A stretch of 64,000 bases of DNA from positions 62,001-126,000 of the forward strand of contig NZ_AXAY01000002.1 of assembly GCF_000473045.1 (NCBI RefSeq), written 5' to 3'. How positions within the stretch are numbered: the stretch's first letter is position 1; every line of letters begins with the position of its first letter. The stretch comes from Bradyrhizobium sp. WSM3983 (GTDB lineage: Bacteria; Pseudomonadota; Alphaproteobacteria; Rhizobiales; Xanthobacteraceae). Below, in pieces: positions 1 through 8,220 of the stretch. The notes under the pieces are model-generated. The model searched no databases and was not told where the DNA came from. It saw nothing but the letters and a program-made list of their open reading frames with translations. The position numbers and the translations under genes were made by a program.

Positions 1-655
1 CGGGCTTGTGTTCAGACAAGGCGCGCTCGGTGTCGTGCCAGGCGCGCGACGCCGGTCCATGCACGGCCGGGTCAGTATCGAGGATGCGGCGATAATAGGA
101 TTCCACCGGTCGCGCGCGTTCCTCCGGCGGTAGCACGCTCAGGAAATCCTCGCAAAGCGCGGGATAGAATTGCGCCAGGCGCGAGGTGAAGGCCGTCTCG
201 ACTTCTGCCTGTGTACCCAGGAAAGTCGCGCGTAGCGCAATGCCTGAGACGCGCTCGGGATGGGCCTCCGCATAAGCCAGCGCCAGCGTCGCGCCCCAGG
301 AGCCGCCGACCACCATCCAGCGCGTGATGCCGAACTTTTCGCGGATCTTTTCCATGTCCGCGATCAGATGCGCCGTGGTGTTGTGTTCGCGCGATCCCTT
401 CGGGCGGCTGCGGCCGCAGCCGCGCTGGTCGAACAGCACGGCGCAGAAGCGATCGGGGTCGAACAGGCGGCGATGATCGGGCTGGCAGCCGCTGCCGGGT
501 CCGCCATGCAGATAGATCGCGGGGATGCCATCGGCGCGGCCGACGCTCTCGACATAGAGCTCATGGCCGTCGCCGACGTCGAGCATGTCGGAGGTCAGCG
601 GCGCAAAGGGATCGGCGCGTCTGACTGAGTTGGCCGCGTCGGCGTCAGGCACCAT
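1..655 (-). CDS. pip: prolyl aminopeptidase (proline iminopeptidase), 3' end outside window
   Basis: An alpha/beta hydrolase of the S33 peptidase family, expected to release N-terminal proline from peptides in the cytoplasm. Translating the complement from ATG at 655 gives the oxyanion motif HGGPGSG at about residues 46-52, then FDQRGCGRS, then the nucleophile elbow GGSWG; this order is diagnostic of the family. About 218 residues are visible; the Asp and His of the triad lie beyond base 1. The ATG overlaps the end of pqqE by 11 bases, so it is probably the last gene of the pqq operon and translationally coupled. A role in processing the PqqA peptide is possible but only inferred from position; the usual pqq protease is a zinc-dependent PqqF/G type, not seen here. 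Confidence 0.85.
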   Translation of the reverse strand, partial: MVPDADAANSVRRADPFAPLTSDMLDVGDGHELYVESVGRADGIPAIYLHGGPGSGCQPDHRRLFDPDRFCAVLFDQRGCGRSRPKGSREHNTTAHLIADMEKIREKFGITRWMVVGGSWGATLALAYAEAHPERVSGIALRATFLGTQAEVETAFTSRLAQFYPALCEDFLSVLPPEERARPVESYYRRILDTDPAVHGPASRAWHDTERALSEHKP

Positions 656-1838
656 TCTCGGATTCCAGAGTGCCGCCGGCGAAGTTGCGATAGAGGAAGC
701 GGTTGGTCTCGCCCTCGGCCTCGCGCTCGGCCTGCTTGAAGATGGTCTCGTGCAGCGGCGACAGCGCGCAGGCCGGATCGGTGTTGGCGGCGTCGCCCGT
801 CAGCGCAAAGGCCTGGCAACGGCAACCGCCGAAATCGATCTCGCGGAATTCGCAGGTCTTGCACGGTTCCTTCATCCAGCCTGTGCCGCGATAGTGGTTG
901 AAGGCGTCCGAGTTCTGCCAGATCCAGGCGATCGAATGGTTGGAGCGCACCGACTCGAAATCGAGCCCGGTGATGCTCTCGGCGGCGTGGCAGGGCAGCA
1001 CCTTTCCGGCCGGCGAGATGTTGAAGAACTGGCGGCCCCAGCCGCCCATGCATTTCTTCGGCCGCAACGCGTAATAATCGGGAACGACGTAGTCGATCGT
1101 CAGCCGGCCCTTCAGCCGCTCGCGAGCCTCCTCGACGATGCGGGTGCACTCATCGAGCTGCGCCACCGTCGGCATCAGCGCGGCGCGGTTCTTCAGCGCC
1201 CAGCCGTAATATTGGACATTGGCGACCTCTAAGCGGTCGGCGTCGAGATCGATCGACATCTGGATGATATCGGGAAGCTGGTGCATGTTCTGGCGATGCA
1301 TCACCGCATTCACGGTGAGCGGCAGGTCCAGCTCGCGCGTCCACTTTGCCACTTCGAGCTTCTTGCGATGGCTGCCCTTGTGGCCGGCAACACGGTCGGC
1401 GAGGCCTTCTTCGATGCCCTGGAAAGAGATTTGCACGTGGCACAGGCCAGCATCGGCAAGCTCGCTCAGCCGCTCGCGCGTCAGCAGCACGGCCGAGGTG
1501 ATGAGGTTGGTGTAGAGCCCGACGTCGCTGGCATGCTTCACCAGCTCGACGAGGTCTTTCCGCGCCGTCGGCTCGCCGCCGGAGAAGTGCACCTGGAGCA
1601 CGCCGATCTCGGCGAGCTCGCTCAGCACCTTCTTCCACTCGTCTGTGGTCAGCTCCTTGCCGGAACGATCGAGCTCGACCGGGTTGGAGCAATAGGGGCA
1701 TTGCAGCGGGCAGCGATGGGTGATCTCGAGCAGCACCGCGAGCGGAATGCCAAAGGTCTCGGCCGTCGAGCGGCTCTTCTCCAGCACCGCGAGGCTGTCG
1801 CTGCTATCAGGCGGGATGATCGGGAGCACATCGCTCAT
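645..1838 (-). CDS. pqqE: PqqA peptide cyclase, radical SAM enzyme
   Basis: Catalyses the first chemical step of PQQ synthesis, the carbon-carbon bond between Glu and Tyr side chains of PqqA, using S-adenosylmethionine and presented substrate on PqqD. The 397-residue product has the radical SAM cluster motif CPLQCPYC (Cys43, Cys47, Cys50) and a cysteine-rich SPASM region near the C terminus (CMGGWG, later CKTC, GGCRC) for auxiliary iron-sulfur clusters. The ATG at 1838 is chosen because it overlaps the pqqD stop by four bases (ATGA) and matches family length; the frame stays open about 400 bases further upstream but that lies over pqqD and pqqC. Confidence 0.96.
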   Translation of the reverse strand: MSDVLPIIPPDSSDSLAVLEKSRSTAETFGIPLAVLLEITHRCPLQCPYCSNPVELDRSGKELTTDEWKKVLSELAEIGVLQVHFSGGEPTARKDLVELVKHASDVGLYTNLITSAVLLTRERLSELADAGLCHVQISFQGIEEGLADRVAGHKGSHRKKLEVAKWTRELDLPLTVNAVMHRQNMHQLPDIIQMSIDLDADRLEVANVQYYGWALKNRAALMPTVAQLDECTRIVEEARERLKGRLTIDYVVPDYYALRPKKCMGGWGRQFFNISPAGKVLPCHAAESITGLDFESVRSNHSIAWIWQNSDAFNHYRGTGWMKEPCKTCEFREIDFGGCRCQAFALTGDAANTDPACALSPLHETIFKQAEREAEGETNRFLYRNFAGGTLESENGA

Positions 1839-2146
1839 GGCGTCTTCTCCCGGGCTTCGGTGAGGAAGCCCTTGTCGGCGAGACCCTGCAGCATGACGAT
1901 GACGTCGGCCAGGATCGCCTCGCGGGGGGCTGCGTATTTCGCCGCCAGTTGGTCGGACACGTCGCCGACATTGCGCTCGCCGTCGCAGAGCTGCAAGACC
2001 TCGACGGCAATCTCGTCCGGCGCCAGTACGCGTTCCGGCGCCAGGATCACCCAGACTTTCCGCGTCTCGTCGTATTTCAGCTTGGCATGCCGCGGCAGCA
2101 CGGGGCGACTTGCCTCGCTGACGCTGATGTTCCGCGGCCCGGCCAT
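1835..2146 (-). CDS. pqqD: PQQ biosynthesis peptide chaperone PqqD
   Basis: Small RRE-fold protein (103 residues) that binds the PqqA precursor and delivers it to PqqE. The sequence shows the family pattern: a beta-rich start (PRHAKLKYDETRKVWVILAPE), then EIAVEVLQLCDG and a helical end. It sits between pqqC and pqqE, 12 bases after pqqC and overlapping pqqE by four bases, the usual order. PqqD is fused to PqqE or PqqC in some bacteria; here it is free-standing. Confidence 0.95.
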   Translation of the reverse strand: MAGPRNISVSEASRPVLPRHAKLKYDETRKVWVILAPERVLAPDEIAVEVLQLCDGERNVGDVSDQLAAKYAAPREAILADVIVMLQGLADKGFLTEAREKTP

Positions 2147-2158
2147 TGCTCTGATCCC

Positions 2159-2983
2159 TCAGCTCGCTTTGGGCACGAACGCGCCCGGCGGAATGTTGCC
2201 CTCGACATAGGCGTGCTGGAGCGCGTCGAGCTGCACCCACAACACGTTGGTCTTGAAGATCAGCGCGTTGCAGACCTGCGCGCGCTGCTCCGGCGTCGTG
2301 GCATGCGCCTTGACATAGTCGAGCGCAAAGCCGGCATCACGCGGCGCCTGCGCCAGCCGTCGCTTGAAATAGCTCATGATGTCGGAATTGACGAAGTCAT
2401 AATGCTCCAGCATGCCGGAGATGCGCTCTTCGTGCAGGTTCGGCGCGAACAATTCGGTCAGCGAAGAGGCGATCGCCTCCAGCGGGCTTTTTTCGCGGCA
2501 GTAGTGCACGTAAGCTTCCACCGCGAAGCGCGTTGCCGGCAAAATGCCTTCGGTGGATTCCACATAGGCCGTGTCGAGGCCGAGGCCCTCGGTCAGCTTC
2601 AGCCAGCGCTCGATGCCGCCCTCGCTGCCGACATCGCCGTCATGATCCTCGATGCGGTGGCGCCATTCCAGCCGCGTAGCGCGGTCGCGGAAGCGCGAGA
2701 TCACCACCGCGTCCTTGATCGGGATCGTGCTCTGGTAATAGTAGCGGTTCAGCGCCCAGGCCTGCACCTGGCCCTTGTTCAGCTTGCCGCCGTGCAGAAG
2801 CTTATGGAACGGATGCAGGCTGTGATAGCGCGTGGCGCCGATGTGGCGCAGCGTCGCCTCCAGCTCCTCGGCGCTGGTGAGCTTGAGGTCCTTGCCGATC
2901 GAGAGCGCAGTCATTCCAGTCAGTGTCTTGCCAGTCAGTGTCTTGCCAGTCAGTGTCTTGCCAGTCATGGACGCGGCATTCAC
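2159..2983 (-). CDS. pqqC: pyrroloquinoline-quinone synthase, with a repeat-encoded N-terminal extension
   Basis: Cofactorless oxidase that performs the final ring closure and eight-electron oxidation to PQQ. The core from residue Met24 (TALSIGKDLKL...) is about 251 residues, the normal family size, with typical stretches HPFHKLLHGGKL, NRYYYQ and IEDHDGDVGSEGG. I place the start at GTG 2983: it overlaps the pqqB stop (GTGA) and has GGAG about 8 bases upstream. ATG at 2968 and 2914 are alternatives. The GTG and 2968 starts both add a short tail containing three copies of TGKTL made by a 15-bp tandem repeat; starting at 2914 would skip it but has no clear ribosome site. Confidence 0.93.
   Translation of the reverse strand: MNAASMTGKTLTGKTLTGKTLTGMTALSIGKDLKLTSAEELEATLRHIGATRYHSLHPFHKLLHGGKLNKGQVQAWALNRYYYQSTIPIKDAVVISRFRDRATRLEWRHRIEDHDGDVGSEGGIERWLKLTEGLGLDTAYVESTEGILPATRFAVEAYVHYCREKSPLEAIASSLTELFAPNLHEERISGMLEHYDFVNSDIMSYFKRRLAQAPRDAGFALDYVKAHATTPEQRAQVCNALIFKTNVLWVQLDALQHAYVEGNIPPGAFVPKAS
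2916..2967. repeat. 15-bp tandem repeat inside the 5' end of pqqC
   Basis: Three perfect copies of ccagtcagtgtcttg (2916-2930, 2931-2945, 2946-2960) and a partial fourth. The unit is a multiple of three, so copy number can change without breaking the frame; on the minus strand each copy encodes TGKTL. It lies just before the conserved PqqC core. Confidence 0.95.
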
Positions 2984-3909
2984 AGCACGATCTCCGTTCC
3001 GTCGGCTGGTATCTGCCATCCCGCCGCCTCGGCTGTCTTGCGTTCAGGCGAGGTCGGCAGCAGCGCCGGGTTCGAGTTATTGATATGCAGAAACATCTTC
3101 CTGTCGATAGTGAGATCGGCCAGCCGCGCGATCGCGCCATCGTCGCCGGACATCGCGACATGTCCCATGCTCTTGCCGGTCTTGTGGCCGAGCCCGGCCC
3201 TGATCATCTCGTCGTCCTGCCAGACCGTGCCGTCGAAGAACACCAGCGCCGCGCCGTCGATCTCGGCCTTGAGCGCATCGGTAACCTCGGCGCAGGCGGC
3301 GATGAAGTAGAAGCACCTGCCGGTCGCCTTGTCGGTGACCTTCAGGCCCAGCGTATCGCCGTCGCCGCTCTCGCCGCCGGGATGTGCCTTGCCTTCAAGA
3401 TACCAGGCCGACTTGCCCGGCACGGCGAAGGCCAGCACCTCCAGCCCTGAGCGTGCACCATCGGTGAGGCGCGGCTCAAACGGCTCGCTGATTCCGATCG
3501 GCTGACGCTTGACGTTCTTCTCGTTCAGCACGTTGAAGATGCTGTTGCTCTTCAGGATCGCCAGCACCTTCTCATGCGCATAGACCGTGAAGGGCGAGCC
3601 CTCGCGCATCGACAACAGGCCCGCGACCGCATCGACTTCGCTGTTGGTCAGGATCACGCCCGCAATCGGGGTATGGCGCAGTGCGCCGGCCTTCGGATGC
3701 AGCTGCGGCGTGGCATTCAATTGCTGGCGAAGGTCGGGGCAGGCGTTGATCAGAAACCAGTGCTCGCCGTCGCCGCTGAAGGCAACCGAGGCCTGGGTTC
3801 GATAAAGCTCATGGCCGTGGCTACGGGCCGCCCGGCAGCCCTCGCAACCGCAATTCCATTGCGGGACTCCGCCGCCCGCCCCGGCGCCCAGGACGACGAC
3901 GCGAAGCAT
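2980..3909 (-). CDS. pqqB: PQQ biosynthesis protein PqqB, metallo-beta-lactamase fold
   Basis: PqqB belongs to the metallo-beta-lactamase-fold hydrolases and is thought to hydroxylate the tyrosine-derived part of the Glu-Tyr dipeptide before PqqC acts. The 309-residue product begins MLRVVVLGAGAGGGVPQWNC, followed by a CGCEGC cysteine group (structural zinc in the family) and ends near IGYPQ-like family positions. At the place of the classical metal-binding loop it reads LTNSEVDAVAGLL, so the Asp-His pair common in many homologues is Asp-Ala here. Its stop overlaps the pqqC GTG. A 118-base gap separates it from pqqA, as is usual because pqqA is expressed in excess. Confidence 0.95.
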   Translation of the reverse strand: MLRVVVLGAGAGGGVPQWNCGCEGCRAARSHGHELYRTQASVAFSGDGEHWFLINACPDLRQQLNATPQLHPKAGALRHTPIAGVILTNSEVDAVAGLLSMREGSPFTVYAHEKVLAILKSNSIFNVLNEKNVKRQPIGISEPFEPRLTDGARSGLEVLAFAVPGKSAWYLEGKAHPGGESGDGDTLGLKVTDKATGRCFYFIAACAEVTDALKAEIDGAALVFFDGTVWQDDEMIRAGLGHKTGKSMGHVAMSGDDGAIARLADLTIDRKMFLHINNSNPALLPTSPERKTAEAAGWQIPADGTEIVL

Positions 3910-4027
3910 GTTACGTCTCCTGGAGGCAACGTCGCGAGGTGGATCTCACGCCGACACAATTCCTGACTTCCGGAAACGATTCGTGACCGAAAGACCCACC
4001 TGCGCAGAACGCGTACTCACCAACCGC

Positions 4028-4108
4028 TTACTTGCGGGTGGCGCTCACATACATGTTGATTTCCATGCCGCAGGGCACTTCGACGATCTTGGGGGCTTTC
4101 CAGGCCAT
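4028..4108 (-). CDS. pqqA: PQQ precursor peptide PqqA
   Basis: A 26-residue ribosomal peptide that is the substrate for PQQ. It starts MAWKAPKIVEVPCGMEINMY; Glu16 and Tyr20, the two residues joined by PqqE, are in the expected EIxxY-like spacing. The start has GGAGAG five bases upstream on the minus strand. It is too short for most gene finders. The intergenic region toward 4354 must hold the operon promoter, but no clear motif was recognised. Confidence 0.95.
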   Translation of the reverse strand: MAWKAPKIVEVPCGMEINMYVSATRK

Positions 4109-4353
4109 TTTGGCTCTCCATTGTCGCAAATCCGGACGTATCCGCCCGCCGGTTAAAGTAATGCGGGCGTGGAAGTTCGCTAGTGAAATCTTCCCGAGAA
4201 AGGCATGTTGCGTCGCGAAAAATGATGGTGGAACATCAGTTCTGGTGATGCCGCCTTGCGCATGGCGCATTCGGTCGCGAACCCTGTCCTGATAAAGCAG
4301 TTGTGAGTGCAGTGCGGCTTTCAATCCGATACAGGCGACTTTAGCTGGATCTT
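4109..4353. promoter_or_regulatory. divergent intergenic region, pqqA / DUF6894 gene
   Basis: This 245-base gap separates two divergent genes and should hold both promoters. Apart from the pqqA ribosome site (GGAGAG) I see no confident operator or -35/-10 pair. Confidence 0.4.
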
Positions 4354-4614
4354 GTGATGCCCAAATACTTCTTCAACACCCGTATCGGCGATGAATTGAT
4401 CGTGGATCCCGATGGCGAGGATCTGCGCAATCCGGACCGCGCCTGGGAGGTCGCCCGCCAGATGATCCTGGAGGTGCTGAAATCCGAGGGGACCCAGCCG
4501 GCGCTGCTCGAAGCGGTCATTGAAGTGACCGACAACGACGGTGATATCGTGCTGGAGTTTCCCTTCAGCGAGGCCCTGCTGGACATTCCGGACCAATCCG
4601 CGACGCGGCATTAG
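4354..4614 (+). CDS. DUF6894 family small protein
   Basis: An 86-residue cytoplasmic protein beginning MPKYFFNTRIGDELIVDPDG, the recognisable opening of the DUF6894 family that is abundant in rhizobia (YFF followed by DxxG, then E/D-L-x-D). The function is unknown. It has no signal peptide. A perfect hairpin lies 20 bases after its stop and may end its transcript. It stands alone, divergent from pqqA. Confidence 0.8.
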   Translation: MMPKYFFNTRIGDELIVDPDGEDLRNPDRAWEVARQMILEVLKSEGTQPALLEAVIEVTDNDGDIVLEFPFSEALLDIPDQSATRH

Positions 4615-4635
4615 CTGTGGCCGATGCAGCGGTGC

Positions 4636-4658
4636 CACCTCTCCCTGCGGGAGAGGTG
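4636..4658. repeat. palindromic hairpin CACCTCTCCC / GGGAGAGGTG
   Basis: Perfect 10-bp arms with a 3-base loop, directly after the DUF6894 gene. The same kind of unit (ctctccc...gggagag) recurs at 38402-38425, so it is a dispersed repeat. No T-run follows, so it is not a classical terminator. Confidence 0.85.
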
Positions 4659-4741
4659 AACCACCACCTTCGTCCCTGCGAAATCCGCATGGCTTTGCCG
4701 CGTTCCCGGCGCTAAAAGACGCCGGTCACACGGAGCACGTC

Positions 4742-6142
4742 ATGCAAGATCTCTGGCGCCTGTCGGCTGCCGACCTCGCCACCCTCGTCAAATCCAGGAA
4801 AGTGTCCGCCCGGGAGGCGGCCAAGGCCGGCCTCGACCGCCTGGACGCCGTCAATCCGAAGCTCAACGCAGTGATCGACCACCGGCCCGAGGACGTGCTC
4901 AAGCAGGCTGACGCCGTCGATGCCGCCATCGCGCGGGGAGAGGACCCCGGCATGCTGGCCGGCGTGCCCGTCACCATCAAGGCCAATGTCGACCAGGAAG
5001 GCTTTGCCACCACCAACGGCCTGAAACTCCAGCGCGACCTGATTGCGCGCGAGGACAATCCGGTGGTCGCCAATTTCCGCAAATCCGGCGCGGTTCTCCT
5101 TGGGCGCACCAATTGCCCGGCCTTCTCCTATCGCTGGTTCACCACCAACCTCGTCCATGGCGACACCAAGAACCCCCGCGACGCCGCGTTGACGCCGGGC
5201 GGCTCGTCCGGCGGCGCCGGCTCCGCGGTTGCGGCCGGCATCGGCCACATCGCCCACGGCACCGACATCGCCGGCTCGATCCGCTATCCCGCCTATGCCT
5301 GCGGCGTGCACGGCCTGCGTCCGACGCTCGGCCGCATCCCGGCCTTCAATCCGGCGCTGCCGGAACGCCCGATCGGCCCGCAGATCATGGCGGTCTCGGG
5401 ACCCCTCGCGCGCACCGTCAACGACTTGCGGATCTCGCTCGCCGCGATGTCCGCTCGCGACGTGCGCGATCCCTGGTATGTGCCGGCGCCACTGGAAGGC
5501 CCGGCAGTGCCGAAGCGCGCCGCGATCTGCCTCAACCCGGATGGCCTTGCGACCACGCCGGAGGTGAAGGCCGCCGTGACCGACGCCGGCAAGCGGCTGG
5601 AGCGTGCCGGCTGGACCGTCGAGGGAATCGAAAACACCCCGCCGATGCGCGAAGCGGTCGAGTGGCAGCGCAAGCTCTGGCTCGGCGATGCCTACGAGGC
5701 GCAGCTCGAAATGGCCGAGCGCGAGGGTGATCCCGGCGCGCTGGCGTGCTTGCGCGGCAACCGCGCCAAGGTCACGCCGATGGACCAGGCGAATTACGCG
5801 CAGGCGCTGACCCGCCGCGCCACGTTGACCCGCGACTGGATGCTGTTCTTGGAGAAATACGCCGTCGTGCTGACGCCGGTCTCCGGCGAGCTGCCGTTCC
5901 CCGACCATCTCGACCGCAAGGACGCAGCCTCCTTCGAGCGCGTCTGGGAGGCGCAGCTGCCGCAGATCGCGACGCCCTTCATGGGGCTGCCGGGTCTCGT
6001 CGTCTCCACCGGCCTCGTCGGCAAGGCGCCGGTCGGCGTGCACATCGTCTCCGGCCGCTACCGCGAGGATCTGTGCCTGCTCGCCGGCGAAGCGATCGAG
6101 GCGGGTGGTGTGCCGCCGTCGCCCATCGACCCTGTGGGTTAG
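4742..6142 (+). CDS. amidase signature family hydrolase
   Basis: A 466-residue amidase that hydrolyses a carbon-nitrogen amide bond; substrate unknown. The Ser-cisSer-Lys triad is visible: Lys80 in GVPVTIKANVD, the Gly/Ser loop TPGGSSGGAGS (Ser155/156) and nucleophile Ser179 in GTDIAGSIRYP. ATG 4742 (MQDLWRLSAADLA) is chosen because the amidase fold begins there; the open frame upstream runs through the repeat and the DUF6894 gene. It is followed after two bases by the glutathione peroxidase gene, so the two are probably cotranscribed. GatA is unlikely since no gatB or gatC is adjacent. Confidence 0.9.
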   Translation: MQDLWRLSAADLATLVKSRKVSAREAAKAGLDRLDAVNPKLNAVIDHRPEDVLKQADAVDAAIARGEDPGMLAGVPVTIKANVDQEGFATTNGLKLQRDLIAREDNPVVANFRKSGAVLLGRTNCPAFSYRWFTTNLVHGDTKNPRDAALTPGGSSGGAGSAVAAGIGHIAHGTDIAGSIRYPAYACGVHGLRPTLGRIPAFNPALPERPIGPQIMAVSGPLARTVNDLRISLAAMSARDVRDPWYVPAPLEGPAVPKRAAICLNPDGLATTPEVKAAVTDAGKRLERAGWTVEGIENTPPMREAVEWQRKLWLGDAYEAQLEMAEREGDPGALACLRGNRAKVTPMDQANYAQALTRRATLTRDWMLFLEKYAVVLTPVSGELPFPDHLDRKDAASFERVWEAQLPQIATPFMGLPGLVVSTGLVGKAPVGVHIVSGRYREDLCLLAGEAIEAGGVPPSPIDPVG

Positions 6143-6144
6143 CG

Positions 6145-6621
6145 ATGTCTGCGATCTACGACTTCAAGGCCAATTCGCTTCTCGGCGAGGAGGTGCCAAT
6201 GCGCCACTACGAGGGGCAGGTGCTGCTGATCGTCAACACCGCGAGCAAATGCGGCTTCACGCCGCAATATCGCGCGCTTGAGGATCTGCATCGCGATCTG
6301 TCGCCGCGCGGCTTTTCGGTGCTCGGCTTTCCCTGCAACCAGTTCGGCGCGCAGGAGCCGGGGCAGGCAGCCGAGATCCAGGCGTTCTGCTCGACCAACT
6401 ATGACGTCACCTTTCCGCTGTTCGAGAAGGTCGACGTCAACGGCGCCCACGCGCACCCCTTGTATGAGTACCTGAAACGCCAGCAATCCGGCCTGCTGGG
6501 GGCCTCCATCAAATGGAATTTCACCAAATTCCTGGTGGACCGTGCCGGCCACGTGATCGCGCGCTACGCGCCGACCGCGCGGCCGGAAGGATTGCGGCAG
6601 AAGATCGAGACCCTGTTATGA
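6145..6621 (+). CDS. glutathione peroxidase family protein
   Basis: Thiol peroxidase of 158 residues that reduces hydroperoxides, in most bacteria with thioredoxin or glutathione as donor. The peroxidatic Cys36 lies in NTASKCGFTPQY, with FPCNQFGAQEPG and the WNFTKFLVD strand carrying the conserved Gln and Trp-Asn partners. The active residue is Cys, not selenocysteine. The second, resolving Cys is plausible within FCSTNYDVTFP. It begins two bases after the amidase stop and its own stop overlaps the next start (ATGA). Confidence 0.93.
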   Translation: MSAIYDFKANSLLGEEVPMRHYEGQVLLIVNTASKCGFTPQYRALEDLHRDLSPRGFSVLGFPCNQFGAQEPGQAAEIQAFCSTNYDVTFPLFEKVDVNGAHAHPLYEYLKRQQSGLLGASIKWNFTKFLVDRAGHVIARYAPTARPEGLRQKIETLL

Positions 6622-6875
6622 GCGAGACAATCATGAGCGACGAATTTCCGGACCGCCTGTCGGTCGACCCGAACAGCCCCTATTACAACGCGGACATCCT
6701 GTCGCGCGACGTCGGCATCCGCTTCAAGGGCGTCGAGAAGACCAATGTCGAGGAGTACTGCATCAGCGAAGGCTGGGTCCGCGTCGCCGCAGGGAATGCC
6801 AAGGATCGCTACGGCAATCAGCTGACCATCAAGGTGCATGGCCCGGTCGAGCCGTATTTCAGGGACAAGAAGTAG
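6618..6875 (+). CDS. DUF3297 family protein
   Basis: An 85-residue protein with the DUF3297 signature: DRLSVDPNSPYYN, then GIRFKGVEKTNVEEYCISEGWVRV and a Gly/Lys-rich end. Function unknown; homologues are small cytoplasmic proteins common in Proteobacteria. The start at 6618 overlaps the peroxidase stop by four bases; a second in-frame ATG at 6633 matches the usual family start and may also be used. The next gene begins three bases after its stop. Confidence 0.85.
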   Translation: MSETIMSDEFPDRLSVDPNSPYYNADILSRDVGIRFKGVEKTNVEEYCISEGWVRVAAGNAKDRYGNQLTIKVHGPVEPYFRDKK

Positions 6876-6878
6876 GTC

Positions 6879-8048
6879 ATGTCCGTCCGCATCGTCGACG
6901 TCCGCGAAATTACAAAACCGATCTCATCGCCGATCCGCAACGCCTATATCGACTTCACCAAGATGACGACGAGCCTGGTTGCCGTCGTCACCGATGTCGT
7001 GCGCGACGGCAAGCGCGTCGTCGGCTACGGCTTCAACTCCAATGGCCGCTACGGGCAGGGCGGTTTGATCCGCGAGCGCTTTGCCTCGCGCATCACCGAG
7101 GCCGATCCGAAGTCGCTGTTGAATGCGGCCGGTGACAATCTCGACCCCGACAAGGTCTGGGGCGCGATGATGACCAATGAGAAGCCGGGCGGTCATGGCG
7201 AGCGCTCGGTCGCGGTCGGCACCATCGACATGGCGGTGTGGGACGCGGTGGCGAAGATCGCAGGAAAACCGCTGTTCCGTCTGCTGGCCGAGCGCCACGG
7301 CGTCAAAGCCAATCCGCGCGTCTTCGTCTATGCCGCCGGCGGCTATTACTATCCCGGCAAGGATCTCTCGATGCTGCGCGGCGAGATGCGCGGCTATCTC
7401 GATCGCGGCTACAACGTTGTGAAGATGAAGATCGGCGGCGCCGATATCGACGAGGACCGCACCCGCATCGAGGCGGTGCTGAAGGAGATCGGCAAGGACG
7501 CGCAGCTCGCCGTCGACGCCAACGGCCGCTTCAATCTCGAGACCGGCATCGCCTACGCAAAAATGCTGCGCGATTATCCGCTGTTCTGGTACGAGGAAGT
7601 CGGCGATCCCCTCGACTACGCGCTGCAGGCAGCACTTGCCGAATTCTATCCCGGCCCGATGGCCACAGGCGAGAATCTCTTCAGCCACCAGGACGCCCGC
7701 AATCTCATCCGCTACGGCGGCATGCGCCCCGATCGCGACTGGCTGCAATTCGACTGCGCGCTCTCCTATGGCCTGTGCGAATACCAGCGCACGCTGGAAG
7801 TCCTGAAAACCTACGGCTGGTCGCCCAGCCGCTGCATCCCGCACGGCGGCCACCAGATGTCCCTCAACATCGCCGCCGGCCTCGGCCTCGGCGGCAACGA
7901 AAGCTACCCCGATCTGTTCCAGCCCTATGGCGGCTTCCCGGATGGTGTCCGCGTCGAGAACGGCCACATCACCATGCCGGATCTCCCGGGCATCGGTTTT
8001 GAGGGCAAGTCCGATCTCTACAAGGAGATGAAGGCGCTGGCGGAGTAG
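6879..8048 (+). CDS. tarD: D-tartrate dehydratase, enolase superfamily
   Basis: Converts D-tartrate to oxaloacetate by dehydration, with magnesium. The 389-residue protein closely resembles the D-tartrate dehydratase characterised from B. japonicum. The catalytic positions are visible: KMK with Lys182 and Lys184, metal ligands Asp213 (DANGRF), Glu239 (WYEEVGD) and Glu265 (ATGENLF), and His322 in IPHGGHQ. The recognition loop NAYIDFTKMTTSLVAV is intact. It is the last gene of a close-packed run (3 bases after the DUF3297 gene); a tartrate transporter is not adjacent. The assignment rests on remembered family sequence plus intact catalytic residues. Confidence 0.92.
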   Translation: MSVRIVDVREITKPISSPIRNAYIDFTKMTTSLVAVVTDVVRDGKRVVGYGFNSNGRYGQGGLIRERFASRITEADPKSLLNAAGDNLDPDKVWGAMMTNEKPGGHGERSVAVGTIDMAVWDAVAKIAGKPLFRLLAERHGVKANPRVFVYAAGGYYYPGKDLSMLRGEMRGYLDRGYNVVKMKIGGADIDEDRTRIEAVLKEIGKDAQLAVDANGRFNLETGIAYAKMLRDYPLFWYEEVGDPLDYALQAALAEFYPGPMATGENLFSHQDARNLIRYGGMRPDRDWLQFDCALSYGLCEYQRTLEVLKTYGWSPSRCIPHGGHQMSLNIAAGLGLGGNESYPDLFQPYGGFPDGVRVENGHITMPDLPGIGFEGKSDLYKEMKALAE

Positions 8049-8088
8049 CGGGCGCATTGGCGCACGACGGCCGCGCCAAATATACAGT

Positions 8089-8220
8089 GTCGTCCCGGCG
8101 AAGGCCGGGACCCATAACCCCAGGGAGTGGTTATGGCGCGCGCTGGTCACTCCGAGCCTTCGCCAAATCAAATCCTGTGGTTATGGGTCCCGGATCTGCG
8201 CTTCGCTTGTCCGGGACGAC
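8089..8220. repeat. ~130-bp imperfect palindromic intergenic repeat
   Basis: Begins gtcgtcccggcgaaggcc and ends cttgtccgggacgac, with inner arms ggacccataacc and ggttatgggtcc; the whole unit can fold into one long hairpin. The same class (tcccgg...gggacc) recurs at 13217-13352. Its right arm overlaps the 3' end of the convergent DUF418 gene. Confidence 0.85.

Noticed and set aside
645..2240. PqqE as a 531-residue protein beginning upstream of pqqD
   Set aside because: The extra residues lie over pqqD and the end of pqqC in another frame and look like shadow sequence; ATG 1838 overlaps the pqqD stop and matches family length.
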